Assembly: GCF_025370935.1 (NCBI RefSeq)
Contig: NC_133483.1
Location: 3,233,632 to 3,297,631, forward strand
Length of the DNA: 64,000 nucleotides
Direction: 5' to 3'
From: Choristoneura fumiferana
Lineage: Eukaryota > Arthropoda > Insecta > Lepidoptera > Tortricidae
Both the position numbers and the translations under genes were made by a program. A model generated the notes under the pieces. The model searched no databases, was not told where the DNA came from, and saw only the letters and a list, made by a program, of their open reading frames with translations. Below are positions 44,111 through 54,225 of the stretch, one piece after another (position 1 is the stretch's first letter; each line of letters begins with the position of its first letter).

Positions 44111-44339
44111 GTAATTTAAGTACCCTCATGTTCTCTATTTTATTACATTTGCCAATACAAACGTTATGTAGAATAAAAATAACAAAACAAAAAGCTTTTA
44201 TTAGTTTTTAATTTTTGATACAAGCTTTTTTGCTGATTGTAAAGCAAGATGGCATGGATGAATTGAACGAAAGAAATGTCGTATGTCCTTGTATGAATGC
44301 TGTCTTATAAAAAATAAGGCTGTTTATGTTAATAAAAAA

Positions 44340-44436
44340 ACCGGTCAAGAGCATGTCGGGCCATGCTCAATATAGGGCTCCGTAGTTGCCGACCGACAGA
44401 CATGGTGAAACGGGTTGGACTACGGAATCCTAAAAA
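44340..44436 (+). repeat. 'ACCGGCC...CCTAAAAA' element, internally deleted copy D
   Basis: Only about 97 bp: ACCGGTCAAGAGCATGTCGG joined to CATGGTGAAACGGGTTGG and CTACGGAATCCTAAAAA. Both ends of the family remain and the interior is gone. Confidence 0.7.
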
Positions 44437-45048
44437 TACACACACATTTCATAAAAGATTAACTACTAAATTTAATCCTTCAGTAGTCAATGTTTATAAT
44501 ATATTACTTGATTCTTTGGAAGTAAAACTTTTTGTTAAAAAACACTAACTGTAATAATCAAAGTATCTGTCGGCTGTGCTTTACACTTATTTGACAATTT
44601 GCTTTGCTGTACATTGCTGGCAATTATAATTTTGTTAGAAAGTTAACAAAGTCTGAATTCTAGTTCATTAATTAAATTAATGTCATGGTTAAGTTACAGA
44701 AATACATTATTTTAACGTCCCTTAAAAAAAGCATGGCTGCCGGTAACACACTGTATACAGATTCCTGTATTAATGTACGACTGTTTCATCGCCGCCCCTC
44801 CGCCATCATCGAAAGGGGCGACCGGAATTATTCCCACCACAGACCGCTTATAAATTGATGTATTATTAAAATCAGAAGCGGCTTGCTTTTATTTTCCCGG
44901 TATTAATTAAATCAACTGGATTATAGCGGACAGATTAAAGGCAAACGGAATATTGATGCGTTTAAGTGTTAACTGGGCCAATGCAATTCGTCGGTAGCAA
45001 TCACGAGTGAGCAAATGTTATTGGTTTGTTTGTTTTTTTACCCTTAAT
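44437..45048. other. No recognisable feature
   Basis: A+T-rich with no recognised gene or repeat. Confidence 0.45.
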
Positions 45049-45057
45049 ACTTAACAG

Positions 45058-45166
45058 TTCCCAATCCGCACTGGGCCCGCGCGGGAGCTATGGCCCAAGC
45101 CCTCTTGTTCTGAGAGGAGGCCTGTGCCCAACAGTGGGACGTATATAGGCTGGGATGATGATGATG
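45058..45166 (+). mobile_element. SINE family A, 5'-truncated
   Basis: Begins TTCCCAATCCGCACTGGGCC and ends GGCTGGGATGATGATGATG. ACTTAACAG on both sides (45049-45057, 45167-45175). 109 bp; truncation at the 5' side fits target-primed reverse transcription. Confidence 0.9.
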
Positions 45167-45700
45167 ACTTAACAGGAGTTATAAGTTTGACGCCAATATC
45201 TGTCTGTCGCACCGTATCTCTCAAACAAATATACCGATTTAGATGTTTTTTTTTTCAGTTAAATACCACAGGCAATATCTATGTACTACTTATTGCACAT
45301 TAGGTATTTAACTTACAATGTTTGTATATAAATAAATGTAAAATAAATATCATGGGGCACTTCAAAACTACCATACCATACCATATACCATACTAGTTAT
45401 GTCAAAACAAAGGTTAAAACGGTTACTTCTGCGACGCTCGGTCTTTTAGTGAGCGGAACCCACAAAGGACAGGAATTTAAATATACCTTTTTAAGCTGTT
45501 CTTTGCATGCGCCGATAAAGGAATTTTTAAAAACACAAAAGATAAAGGTGATTTGAGTCTTCCTGCTCAAATACACTTAGAATAGTGGAGCTAACGGAAC
45601 AAAGCTATTGTTGCCACAATATTGAAGCATTTGGGTTATGTTTCAGTTTAAAAATAAGCAAAATGGGGTGACTGATTTTTAAATATTGAAAGGAAGATTT

Positions 45701-45991
45701 ACTAGCGTCACTGCTTAAGTGGCTAAATAAGAAACAAACAAGCTGAGATATGAGGTGCATAGGGGAAATTCGTGTCGGTACCGTTGACCATCAGTGGTGT
45801 AGCGGTATAGCACGCGGTACGGAATACCGAGGACCTGGGTTCGATTCCCAGTGATGGTCTTATTTTTCTGGTTTTTCTGTGCATCTATATTTCAGTTTGT
45901 ATTTTCAATTTAGGTTTTACGGGATGACCGTAAAAGTAAAAATTTGGAATTGAAATAAAAAATACGAAAAGATTAAAAAAAAAACAATCTT
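45701..45991 (+). mobile_element. Composite tRNA-containing element, copy III
   Basis: Order: part of the 5' region (CACTGCTTAAGTGGC), tRNA-like head at 45786-45859, tail (CTGTGCATCTATATTTCAG), then the mirror module (TTTTACGGGATGACCGTAAA) at the 3' end. AGGAAGATTT precedes it (45691-45700) and follows it (45992-46001). Module order differs from copies I and V. Confidence 0.85.
45786..45859 (+). other. tRNA-like fold in composite element III
   Basis: 74 nt with an acceptor-like pair GACCATC and GATGGTC (7 of 7), a T-arm-like CTGGG TTCGATT CCCAG (5 of 5) and an anticodon-arm-like CGGT...ACCG. The position before the presumed anticodon is C rather than T, and the sequence is followed by element tail, so it is not annotated as a tRNA gene. 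Confidence 0.75.
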
Positions 45992-46001
45992 AGGAAGATT
46001 T

Positions 46002-46332
46002 CATCATCATCATCATCATCATCATCATGTCAGCCGAAAGACGTCCACTGCTGGACATAGGCCTCCCCTAAGGCTCTCCACTCAGACCGGTCTTGTGCTT
46101 TTCGCATCCACCGCGATCCCGCGATCTTAACCAGGTCGTCGCTCCATCTTGTTGGAGGCCTACCGACAGCTCGTCTCCCGGTCCGCGGACGCCATTCGAG
46201 AACCTTTTGACCCCATCGGCCATCAGTCCTGCGAGCAATGTGCCCCGCCCATTGCCACTTCAGTTTCGCAATTCTTCGGGCTATGTCGGTAACCTTAGTT
46301 CTACTGCGGATATCATCATTTCTGATTCTAAA
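46002..46332 (-). mobile_element. LINE 3' tail (WTS/QQW family), minus strand
   Basis: The minus frame carries motifs such as GRRAVGRPPTRWSDDL and QDRSEWRALGEAYVQQW, with an (ATG)n 3' end shown here as CATCATCATCATCATCATC. AGGAAGATTT lies at 45992-46001 and 46333-46342. The clade resembles RTE-like insect LINEs; this assignment is from memory. Confidence 0.85.
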
Positions 46333-46439
46333 AGGAAGATTTATGAAGTGAATATATAGATGAATACATCCAGAAGAGGGAATATTTGACGTTTATGCCA
46401 TTATTGTTTCTTCCTAGTAGCGATTCTGCACAATATTAA

Positions 46440-46810
46440 TGCTGCACATATGCATTTGATCACATTCGTTATTCTTCACAGTCAGTATTTTTATACCATT
46501 CCGTTTCTTACTATTCGCATTTCTACACCATATGAATTACAACACATAATTGCATTTGATCACATTCGTTATTCTTCACAGTCAGTATTTTTATACCATT
46601 CCGTTTCTTACTATTCGCATTGCTACACCATATGAATTACAACACATAATTGCATTTGATCACATTCGTTATTCTTCACAGTCATTATTTTTATACAATC
46701 CCGTTTCTACTATTCGCGATTCGGCATCGAATTCCACACAGCTTCATTTGACCACATTCGTTACGTTGGAAAGGTCTTACTTTTACACAATCGCGTTTCT
46801 TCCTTACTCT
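46440..46810 (+). repeat. 100-bp tandem array
   Basis: TGCATTTGATCACATTCGTT starts units at 46451, 46551 and 46651, exactly 100 bp apart; the first two full units differ by about one or two bases. A shorter diverged unit follows at about 46740. The unit is open in one frame, giving repeated short peptides, but there is no sign of a real gene. Confidence 0.9.
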
Positions 46811-46883
46811 TAGCTGGCGAAAGTCAGAGTCTGATGATGACACATAAGGAAAAACATAAGGTAAATGTCCTGAGGCCGTATTG

Positions 46884-46979
46884 CCTAACGTTTCTGACGC
46901 TCGCGATCGTAATAAAATGACAGTTTTTGTATGGGAAATCTGTCATTTGATCGCGACCGCAAATGTAAAAAGCGTTAGG
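46884..46979. mobile_element. Foldback MITE 'CCTAACGTTTCTGACGC'
   Basis: The left arm CCTAACG...CGCGATCG...AAATGACAG is mirrored by CTGTCATTT...GATCGCGA...CGTTAGG. About 96 bp. Confidence 0.7.
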
Positions 46980-47676
46980 GTCTTCCCAAACCTATCGACG
47001 CAGAATCAGCTTTAGCCGATCAAAATAGAAGATTGTTCAACAAGGGACTAAAACAAGCCATAATGACGCGAGATGTTTAGCCATCCGAGCAGAGCGAGGG
47101 TGGCTATAGTTCGAGTGTCATTATGGTTGTTTAGTCTCGCGTTAAACACTCTACTTTTCACTTTGAATGCGAGGAAAAAAACGTGTTTTGTTCAAAATTA
47201 CAATATTACTTTTTAAAAACGTACACTCGACTATTGAACAGGCCATCTGTTCAAAATTTAAATAGCAAAAAAATATTGTTGTGCGGTTTTTTCTTTTCAT
47301 GAAGTGACGCTTGCATATTTAGCCAACAGTTTCAAAATTGAAAACTATTTTAAAACTAATTTGACTATGCATAATAAGATTAATCTATCCTTAATATAAT
47401 TGAATAGATATTCGTAATCATTAATTGTGTTTCACGAAATTAAATCGTGTTTTTTTAAAATATTTTTGCAGAGTTGTCTTGCAGAGTTGTCATTTTTGAG
47501 GTTATTTTCACGCCTAGAAATCCTCCATTCACGAACACCGTGACACCGTGTTGGCTGTTTAGGGGTTTCCAACGTAAATTAAAAAAAAAAATACTTTAAT
47601 CCCTAGAGAACAAAAAGGAGCATTAGTCCCATTATGCAGAGACTAAAGAACCATTTTAAGACCATGAGAAGTGAAA
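46980..47676. other. No recognisable gene
   Basis: A short GC-richer patch with GCCATCCGAGCAGAGCGAGG lies near 47080. Otherwise A+T-rich. Confidence 0.4.
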
Positions 47677-47793
47677 AACTCTTATGTCCACGCAATAAGA
47701 GCGTAAAAGACCTCGATCGGCTCGGCCGACGCGAAACGACGTTTACCGACGGGAAGATGTCTTTTTCGCCCTTATTGCGTGGACATAAAACGT
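47677..47793. mobile_element. Foldback element 'CTTATGTCCACGCAATAAG'
   Basis: CTTATGTCCACGCAATAAG on the left against CTTATTGCGTGGACATAAA on the right with arms of about 30 bp; the centre contains GATCGGCTCGGCCGACGCG. Confidence 0.7.
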
Positions 47794-47843
47794 TTTTTGG
47801 TCGGCTTAAGCCGATTGCGCGCCTCGATAGGCAATAAGGCCCC

Positions 47844-48187
47844 ATAAGATTGGTTTTTGGAGTATTTTTGCATTTTTTATTTCAACTCCAAATTTGTTAC
47901 TTTTACGGTCATCCCGTGAAATCCAACGAAAACACAAAGTGAAACATGGATGTACAGAAAAAACCCAGATAAAGAGACCAGAGCTGGGAATCGAACCCAG
48001 GTCCTCAGCATTCCGTGCTGCGTGCTATAACCCAAACACCACCACTCTAGACACAAATTTCTCCCATGCACCACACATGTCAGTAAAATTTTCTGAACGG
48101 ATGCTGAGGTCCTGGGTTCGTTTCCCAGCACTGGTCTCTTTTTCTGGGTTTTTTCTGTGCATCCATATTTCAGTTTGTATTTTCGTT
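47844..48187. mobile_element. Composite tRNA-containing element, copy IV (double, inverted)
   Basis: The first half reads, on the minus strand, head-tail-mirror module; the second half (48098-48183) is a plus-strand head-tail. The two head-tail parts form an imperfect inverted repeat of about 85 bp around an 80-nt spacer. AATAAGGCCCC flanks the whole (47833-47843, 48188-48198), so it was inserted as one unit. Confidence 0.85.
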
Positions 48188-48257
48188 AATAAGGCCCCTG
48201 TTCTGTGTACTAGTACGTATAGATTATGTCGACGAAGTCCCCGCCCAACCGCGGATC

Positions 48258-48400
48258 GAAACCATGGCTCGGAGGTCAACATTGCTCATAGGAGCAAACA
48301 CTGATATTATGCCAAAACCCAGAGGCCCGAAAATAAAAATTACTTACTGCTTTAATAATAAATATACAATAAAACAAAACAAACAGTGTAAACGAAAAAT
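48258..48400 (+). repeat. Dispersed repeat 'GGTCAACATTGCTCATAGGA', copy 1
   Basis: Shares GGTCAACATTGCTCATAGGA, CACTGATATTATGCCA and AACAAACAGTG with 53628-53770. It may be part of a LINE 3' end, because the second copy lies just before a LINE zinc-finger fragment. Confidence 0.6.
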
Positions 48401-49107
48401 AGCTGCAATACGAGTACAATCCTATCTGTGAAAGGAAAATGTATTTTTAATTTAATAAAAGTGTGCGTAGTGAATTAGTTAATGTAAACAAAATTGTGAA
48501 TGTAAATTCGTTATTGTTTTTTTCTGGTGCATTTTATTTTAACCGAAACTAATTATAAACATCGTAATGGCTGCTTCCATTATAAGTTGTGTTATGATCC
48601 GTAGTGCTGCATTAACTCTTTCTAATTAAAAACGTTTAAACTATTCATCTGAACTGCACGATATTCCGGTTTTTATTAAAAAAGTTCATCGTCAGTCGTC
48701 AAACTTTTTTAATCAAAATTGGAATTTATTTTTCCAGCCTTGTTTGATTTTGCTTCATGCTAATTATATCCTGAATGTGCTAGCAAATAGTCAGTGCTTT
48801 TCGTCGTTTTACATTGCAAAATTGTATGTAAATTAATTGTAGGTATATTCTTTATTAGAATTTTCTACACAAACTGTGACAAACGGAACCTTATTTACTG
48901 TGGTTTATTGTCCGTTTGTCTGTTCGTCGGAGGTATTTCAAGAACTGTAATATAAAGACAGCTGAAATTTACAGATATGTACCTATGTGTATTAAGATGA
49001 TATCCGCAAATTAGTCTGCAAAAAAAATCCGTTGGAATTCCCAAAAATTATATCGTGGTGTGCATTGAAGCTGCACTAAAAAGAACTGAGCTAATTTTCA
49101 TGACAAC
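48401..49107. other. No recognisable feature
   Basis: A+T-rich with no gene or repeat match recognised. Confidence 0.45.
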
Positions 49108-49185
49108 CCAGCGGAATGAGATTTAGAGATTTTATCCCGTTTTTCCACGAGATTGGGATAAAATCTCAAAATCTCAACCGCTGGG
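49108..49185 (-). repeat. Folded single unit of the 425-1180 tandem family
   Basis: CCCAGCGGAATGAGATTTAG on the left and CTCAACCGCTGGG on the right, with TTTATCCC and GGGATAAA inside. Its right side is the reverse of the tandem unit at 425-1180. Confidence 0.55.
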
Positions 49186-49267
49186 CTCAGAGTCACGAAA
49201 TTTTGCAAACTTACAAGATTGACTCATAAAATATTATTTGTTTCATTGTTTTACGAGGCACATTAAA

Positions 49268-49646
49268 TCATCATCATTATCATCATCAGCCTATAGCAGT
49301 TCACTGCTGGACATAGGCCTCCTCCAATGAGCGTCATTGCGCCCTGTCTTCGGCTAGACGCATCCAGCTTCTACCAGCAGCCTTTCGCAGATCGACACTC
49401 CACCTCGCGGGAGGGCGTCCCACGCTACGTTTGCCAAGACGCGGTCTCCATTCAAGAACTCTTTTACTCCAGCGGTTGTCGGTTCTGCGACAGATATGAC
49501 CAGCCCACTGCCACTTCAACTTGCTAATTCTCTGAGCTATGTCGATAACCTTAGTTGTGTGTTGGATAGTCTCGTTGCGGATTCTATGTTTCGGAGAAAC
49601 TCCGAACATAGCTCGTTCCATATTTTGCTTGCTGAGCAAAAAAACA
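49268..49646 (-). mobile_element. LINE 3' tail (WTS/QQW family), best-preserved copy
   Basis: An open frame of 105 codons on the minus strand includes MERAMFGVSPKHRIRNETI, KWQWAGHICRRTDNRWSKRV, GRPPARWSVDLRK and GRSWMRLAEDRAQ, then a stop before the ATG-repeat tail at 49268. The 9-bp duplication CACATTAAA (49259-49267, 49647-49655) marks both ends. It encodes only the last part of a reverse transcriptase and is not functional. Confidence 0.88.
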
Positions 49647-49889
49647 CACATTAAAATAAAAGCTTTTGAATGGGATTACTCTTATCAAATTAATACTTAC
49701 CCTTTATTGATCAGATCTATATTTTAACAATATTACATTAACAAAAAAAATATTGAAGAAGATAAATGAGAAAGTCGGAAAGCTAAAGTATTAATAAGCG
49801 AGATGCTTCAACCAGATGCTCTGTTGTAGGGCACTGTGATTGGCGATATAGGAGCTTCGAACCGATGCGGTTGGAGCATTGAGCTCGCT

Positions 49890-50142
49890 AGGAAATTCGA
49901 AAATCGAAATTTGTGTCGTACTGTCATTCTCACTCTCGTGTTAAATAATATTTATTAGTTTCAGCGGGACGGCAAAATGCGAAGTTAGAATTTTGCACTT
50001 CGTAGTAGGTATTACAGGGCCAGGCTTTACATTACAAAGTTCGATCGTGCTGTCCCACTCACGGCGATGTACTTAATTCGAGAGCGAATGGGATGGTGAG
50101 GCACAAATTTCGATTTTCAAATTTCGCAGTGGCCTCCCAGGC
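49890..50142. mobile_element. Pair of 'GGCTACTACGAAATTC' foldback units
   Basis: 49890-50005 (TAGGAAATTCGAAAATCGAA to TTTTGCACTTCGTAGTA) and 50012-50142 (AGTTCGATCGTGC to TTTCGATTTTCAAATTTCGC). Same family as 15308-15575, again as two adjacent units. Confidence 0.6.
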
Positions 50143-50167
50143 TATATCAGGAAATTCAAACAACCTC

Positions 50168-50292
50168 ATCGCGGAAGACGGAGCGTTGTAGGCCTCCCAT
50201 TTAGCGAGTGGTGTGTTGTCGTTCATTGTGGCGTTCTAAGGGGGAGGCCTTTGTTCAACGGTAGACGTCTTCCGGCTGATGATGATGATGAT
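50168..50292 (+). mobile_element. LINE 3' tail, short
   Basis: TCATTGTGGCGTTCTAAGGG, GGAGGCCTTTGTTCAACGG and TCTTCCGGCTGATGATGATG: the last ~120 bp of a LINE related to 54966-55199. Target duplication not resolved. Confidence 0.65.
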
Positions 50293-50669
50293 TAAAACTC
50301 ACTTATAATATTTGCTTGGACTTTATATGAAACTGGGCTCAGGCCTCATCTGGCTGATTTTTATTAGGTATTTGAAAGTTAAGCGTCACGATTACATAGC
50401 CAAATCAGCATGTTACTCACGTATTGGTGATTTTTCAAAAACGGAAAAAACCAGTTCTGAAAGCTTTGAGTGGGCTTGGCAAGCTGTCCACGTTTTCATT
50501 ATTATAGATTTAATGGCGGTTAACATAAATTACGAAACGCGAGATGGTTTTATTTAGGCAATAACAGAATGAAAAACATTTGGTTGTAATTTAATTTTTC
50601 TGTAACATTGTGAGTTTTTCGACTTTGATATATCCATTTGCAAAATAGGTACACTTTTTATTATTTATT

Positions 50670-50969
50670 CATCATCCCAGCCTATATACGTCCCACTGCT
50701 GGGCACAGGCCTCCTCTCAGAACAAGAGGGCTTGGGCCATAGTTCCCACGCGGGCCCAGTGCGGATTGGGAACTTCACACACACCATTGAATTGCTTCGC
50801 AGATTTGTGCAGGTTTCCTCACGATGTTTTCCTTCACCGCAAAGCTCGTGGTAAATTTCAAATGTAATTCCGCACATGAATTTCGAAAAACTCAGAGGTG
50901 CGAGCCGGGGTTTGAACCCACGACCCTCTGCTTGAGAGGCGATAGGTCAAACCACTAGGCCACCACGGC
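50670..50969 (-). mobile_element. SINE family A, full-length, minus strand
   Basis: Tail CATCCCAGCCTATATACGTC at the left, head with CCGGGGTTTGAACCC and GGTCAAACCACTAGGCCACC at the right. A T-rich direct repeat (about 15 bp, TTTTTATT..TTATT) flanks it. Very close to the 42750-43047 copy. Confidence 0.9.
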
Positions 50970-51058
50970 TTTTTATTTATTTATTTAGAAAAAATACAAA
51001 ATAAATAAATTAAACACTTACAGTGGAAGGCTCACCAGTCGGGCACACCGTTCAGCGG

Positions 51059-51540
51059 TGATAGTATTGTATCACTAAAGGATAGACGCACATTCAGAAA
51101 CCAAATTCTTTTGCATAATATTCTTTCGAATAGAACTGACTCCCCATATCTGTTACATAAAATATGTCTTAGAGTACCTCGTCCTAATACGCGACTCATA
51201 AAGCTGTTTCATGTCCCGTTTACTCGTAGAAGATATGCTTCCAATGCATTTATACGTAGAGCTTGTAAAACCTACAATAATTCATTTTCGGAATTAGATA
51301 TATTCAACCTTTCTCTTAACAGGTTTAAAGCTGCCCTGTTAAGACATTAGTTTCGTTTTGTTCGTTTTGTTCATCTAAATTATTGTTTAATAGGTCATTT
51401 ATATTCTTTGTACGTGTTACTCTACTGTATAATTTAATAGTGGCATATTTGCTGGTCTATGTTTCGTTTAAGTCTTATTTTCTTAAGTTTTTTTTTCTAT
51501 ATTGTACCGTTTTTTGCCCAAATAAACATTAAACATTAAA
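51059..51540 (+). mobile_element. LINE 3' end, jockey/CR1-like
   Basis: Open plus frame to the stop at 51350 with KDRRTFRNQI, KICLRVPRPNTR, YASNAFIRRACKTYNN and LSLNRFKAALLRH, typical of the last ~100 residues of jockey/CR1-like LINE polyproteins. A 3' UTR of about 180 bp ends CCCAAATAAACATTAAACAT with a short tandem ATTAAAC tail. 5'-truncated. Confidence 0.8.
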
Positions 51541-52282
51541 CATTTATACTTCAGAGTGCAAATTTTTGTTAGAGTCAAGCATCCTCCCATACCAGCTTTA
51601 TGCTTGTTTTTTGGAACACATATATGAAAAATATGACAGTGTAGGCATTATATATTATTTATTTTTATTTCGATAATATAATTTTAATTGGATAAAATAA
51701 CTAAGCCCCTCCCCTCCTTACGTGGCGGGTTATTATTATTATTAGCCTTTGGTCAATGATTGTTCATAATTGGCCAGGAAATCATTGAACGATCGATATC
51801 CAGGATGCACCGGCCCGTGCTGCTTTTGCCCCCGGGCGAGTACTCGTATTCATCACTGTCGGTATCAATACTCACTCACTCACACTAAAACATCTTGCAC
51901 GATGATTTGCTGTGGAAAGGCATGCTTAGATCAGAAAGTTAACAAATCTATTCCGTACATTTGAATACAAAGAACACAATAAAAGAGATCGACATCTCAC
52001 AATCCCCTCTAATTAATTCTATTATATTACGAGTCTCAATAAAAGCTATAAACCACAGCTTTCCATTAACGAAATAGAAATGATCAGAATCTGCTTTGTG
52101 CGATACTTGAGTTCCCCTCTCGTTTTATTTGGACCGAGACGACGCGAGTGTCGGCTCTGACGACACTCATTTGCACCAGCTCTTCGATCATGGACACTAT
52201 AACCTAAGAACGAATGAGGATGCCTCCCGCCTGGCTCTCTCTTGTGGTATACAGGGTGTTTTAAAATTAATTCAGAATGTGT
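51541..52282. other. No recognisable gene
   Basis: No gene or repeat match recognised. Confidence 0.4.
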
Positions 52283-52293
52283 CTACATGTATA

Positions 52294-52467
52294 GTCAAAC
52301 CATATCAGCCGTAAGACGTTTATTGCTAGTCAAAGACCTCCCCTATAAACTTCCAGTTGCTTCGGTTGGAATTGGAAGCGGCCTGCATCCACCGTGCGCA
52401 ACTCGCCAGGTCATCCGTAAATCTCGTTGGTGGACGTCCTACGCTGTGCTTGCCGATCCGCGTATAC
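52294..52467 (-). mobile_element. LINE 3' tail, minus strand
   Basis: TCAGCCGTAAGACGTTTATT at the left, CTCGTTGGTGGACGTCCTAC towards the right. CTACATGTATA (52283-52293, 52468-52478) is an 11-bp target duplication. Confidence 0.8.
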
Positions 52468-52579
52468 CTACATGTATAATATGAGTATTAAATGTATGTA
52501 TTTGCAGTAACACGCAGTTCATTTGTATTAATCATAAAAATATTATAGTTTTTGTTTCCTCTGTATATTTGTTGCCGCC

Positions 52580-52745
52580 ACGTTCTTTAACGTAATAGTT
52601 TCTGTCTGGTGTTAGGCAGAGAACGCTTTGAAGCCATAAGACCGCCATTAGACATTAGTATACCCTTCATTTTGTCTTTGTGTAAATGTATTTTACTGCT
52701 TTGTGGTGTTTAATAAACAATATTTGTATTGTATTGTATTGTACC
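52580..52745 (+). mobile_element. LINE 3' UTR with (GTATT)n tail
   Basis: GTGTTTAATAAACAATATTT followed by GTATTGTATTGTATTG. The same arrangement is found at 34500-34565. No coding part is recognisable. Confidence 0.5.
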
Positions 52746-52746
52746 G

Positions 52747-53122
52747 CATTGCATCAATACGGTATTTGACAACTCCTGATTTTGCCATATCTTAATATTA
52801 TTATGAAAATATAGATATACGAGTACAGTGTTTAGCGAAGAGAAAATTTAAATCGGTTGAAAATTGGATTTATAGTGATTTTTTGAAAAATCTATATACC
52901 TGTCTCTTTCTCAAACGCTTGTCTCTATGCAGCAAGTATGACGGTACTGGCGTGTGACGTCACATGCCAGTATGTCTTTCTGTGTCTAATCTTGAATTTC
53001 AAACCTTTATAACTTTGTTATTGGTAAAGGTACCTTAAAAATTGTTTTTCTATTCGATAACAGGCATTGTGTAGTTTTAATTTATAAAACATATACAAAA
53101 AGTCAAATACCGTATTGCATCG
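52747..53122. mobile_element. TIR element 'AATACGGTATTTGAC'
   Basis: Left ATCAATACGGTATTTGAC and right GTCAAATACCGTATTGCAT form the termini. The centre has a palindromic ACTGGCGTGTGACGTCACAT with TGACGTCA. A fragment of the same family lies near 19190-19235. No transposase. Confidence 0.75.
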
Positions 53123-53477
53123 TCTGATCGCTAACCGGATGAATTTAAATAGTAGATACTCAAGAGACCTCGAAAACATCACTAAGAAAATTACATTATA
53201 ATCAAAGTTTACACAAAAGTTGATCGTCATAATAAATTTAATTTCTAAACGGTTTCATAATATTTTGGCGAAAACAAGCGAATTCCTCTAACAGATTAAT
53301 TACCGAACGCAAAACTTTTATTATTTGATGATTTACATAATCGGGCGAATTTGTTTGCTAATTTTAACAAGTTCGCTAAGTGGTCTCGGGGGAATCCGAA
53401 GAAATTCTGTTTCCAGGCACTTTTTGCGCTGAGTATATAACTCTCCAGAAATACGTTCCATGTTTTATAAGTACCTG

Positions 53478-53503
53478 TATAGATAGATAGATAGATAGAT
53501 AAA
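53478..53503 (+). repeat. (GATA)n microsatellite
   Basis: GATAGATAGATAGATAGATA. It precedes AAACGTTTATTTGTTACTGC, the sort of sequence found at the tail of a minus-strand LINE. Confidence 0.8.
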
Positions 53504-53627
53504 ACGTTTATTTGTTACTGCAAACACACACAATCAAAATTACATAAATAAGAAAAAAAAAGAACAGTCCTAACTTAAATGTAAACAATTTTCAATTGTT
53601 TGTGCGCGCTGCAGTAGTGCAAAAGGG

Positions 53628-53770
53628 TCATGGCTCAGTGGTCAACATTGCTCATAGGAGCAAAACACTGATATTCTGCCACAACCCAGAGGGCCAAGAA
53701 CAAATATTATCACCTTATTAAAAAACAAATATAAATGTACAATACAAAACGAAACAAACAGTGCCAAGCA
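53628..53770 (+). repeat. Dispersed repeat 'GGTCAACATTGCTCATAGGA', copy 2
   Basis: Matches 48258-48400: GGTCAACATTGCTCATAGGA, CACTGATATTCTGCCA, AACAAACAGTG. Lies 60 bp before the LINE zinc-finger fragment. Confidence 0.6.
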
Positions 53771-53831
53771 AAATGAATACATTTTCAATATAACAATGGT
53801 ATAGGTACCAATCGATCTGAAAAATTCACAA

Positions 53832-53918
53832 AGCCAACTCTATTGTGCACCCTGCGATAAAGTTTTCAAGACTAAGCTCGGTCTAGCGAGCCATACTAGA
53901 GCGCACGCTAGAAAATAA
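53832..53918 (+). pseudogene. LINE C-terminal zinc-finger fragment
   Basis: 28 codons then TAA: SQLYCAPCDKVFKTKLGLAS followed by HTRAHARK. Cys-X2-Cys...His-X4-His is a C2H2-like finger, and the sequence is the terminal finger of the LINE type at 31411-31930. No larger frame is attached, so it is a relic and not a transcription-factor gene. Confidence 0.75.
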
Positions 53919-53944
53919 GTATTTTCTTTGTTCATATTAAATAT

Positions 53945-54225
53945 AATGACCCGGATAACTCACGTCTTAAATCGAGTTTAGCTCGACATGTTTCGGGCTA
54001 ATCCGTAGCCCTTCGTCTTCGGAGCAACGCGACTCAGCGGCTGCTGCAACACGCGCACTGCGCGCCGCTGCTCTGCTCGCGCGACTACCCGACGAAACTG
54101 ACACCGGCACACAACTACCCGCGTTTTCATCATCATTACAACTGTCAAATGTACGTTCGGATTAGCCCGAAACATGTCGAGCTAAACTCGATTTAAGACG
54201 TGAGTTATCCGGGTTATATTTAATA
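53945..54225. mobile_element. TIR element 'ACTCACGTCTTAAATCGAG', copy 3
   Basis: GGATAACTCACGTCTTAAAT, then CGAGTTTAGCTCGACATGTT, against the exact mirror at the right end. Both termini extend to CATATTAAATATA/TATATTTAATATG. The centre is GC-rich (CGCGCACTGCGCGCCGCTGC) and differs from copies 1 and 2, so internal parts have been exchanged or deleted. Confidence 0.82.

Noticed and set aside
45786..45859. A tRNA gene
   Set aside because: The fold is good, but C replaces the universal T before the anticodon, the head is embedded in a repeated element with target duplications, and it is followed by element tail.
46450..46813. Short secreted-like peptides repeated in tandem
   Set aside because: They are the 100-bp tandem repeat in one open frame; no upstream gene structure.
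53832..53918. Zinc-finger transcription factor exon
   Set aside because: The sequence matches the end of a LINE polyprotein also present at 31411-31689 and has no adjoining fingers.
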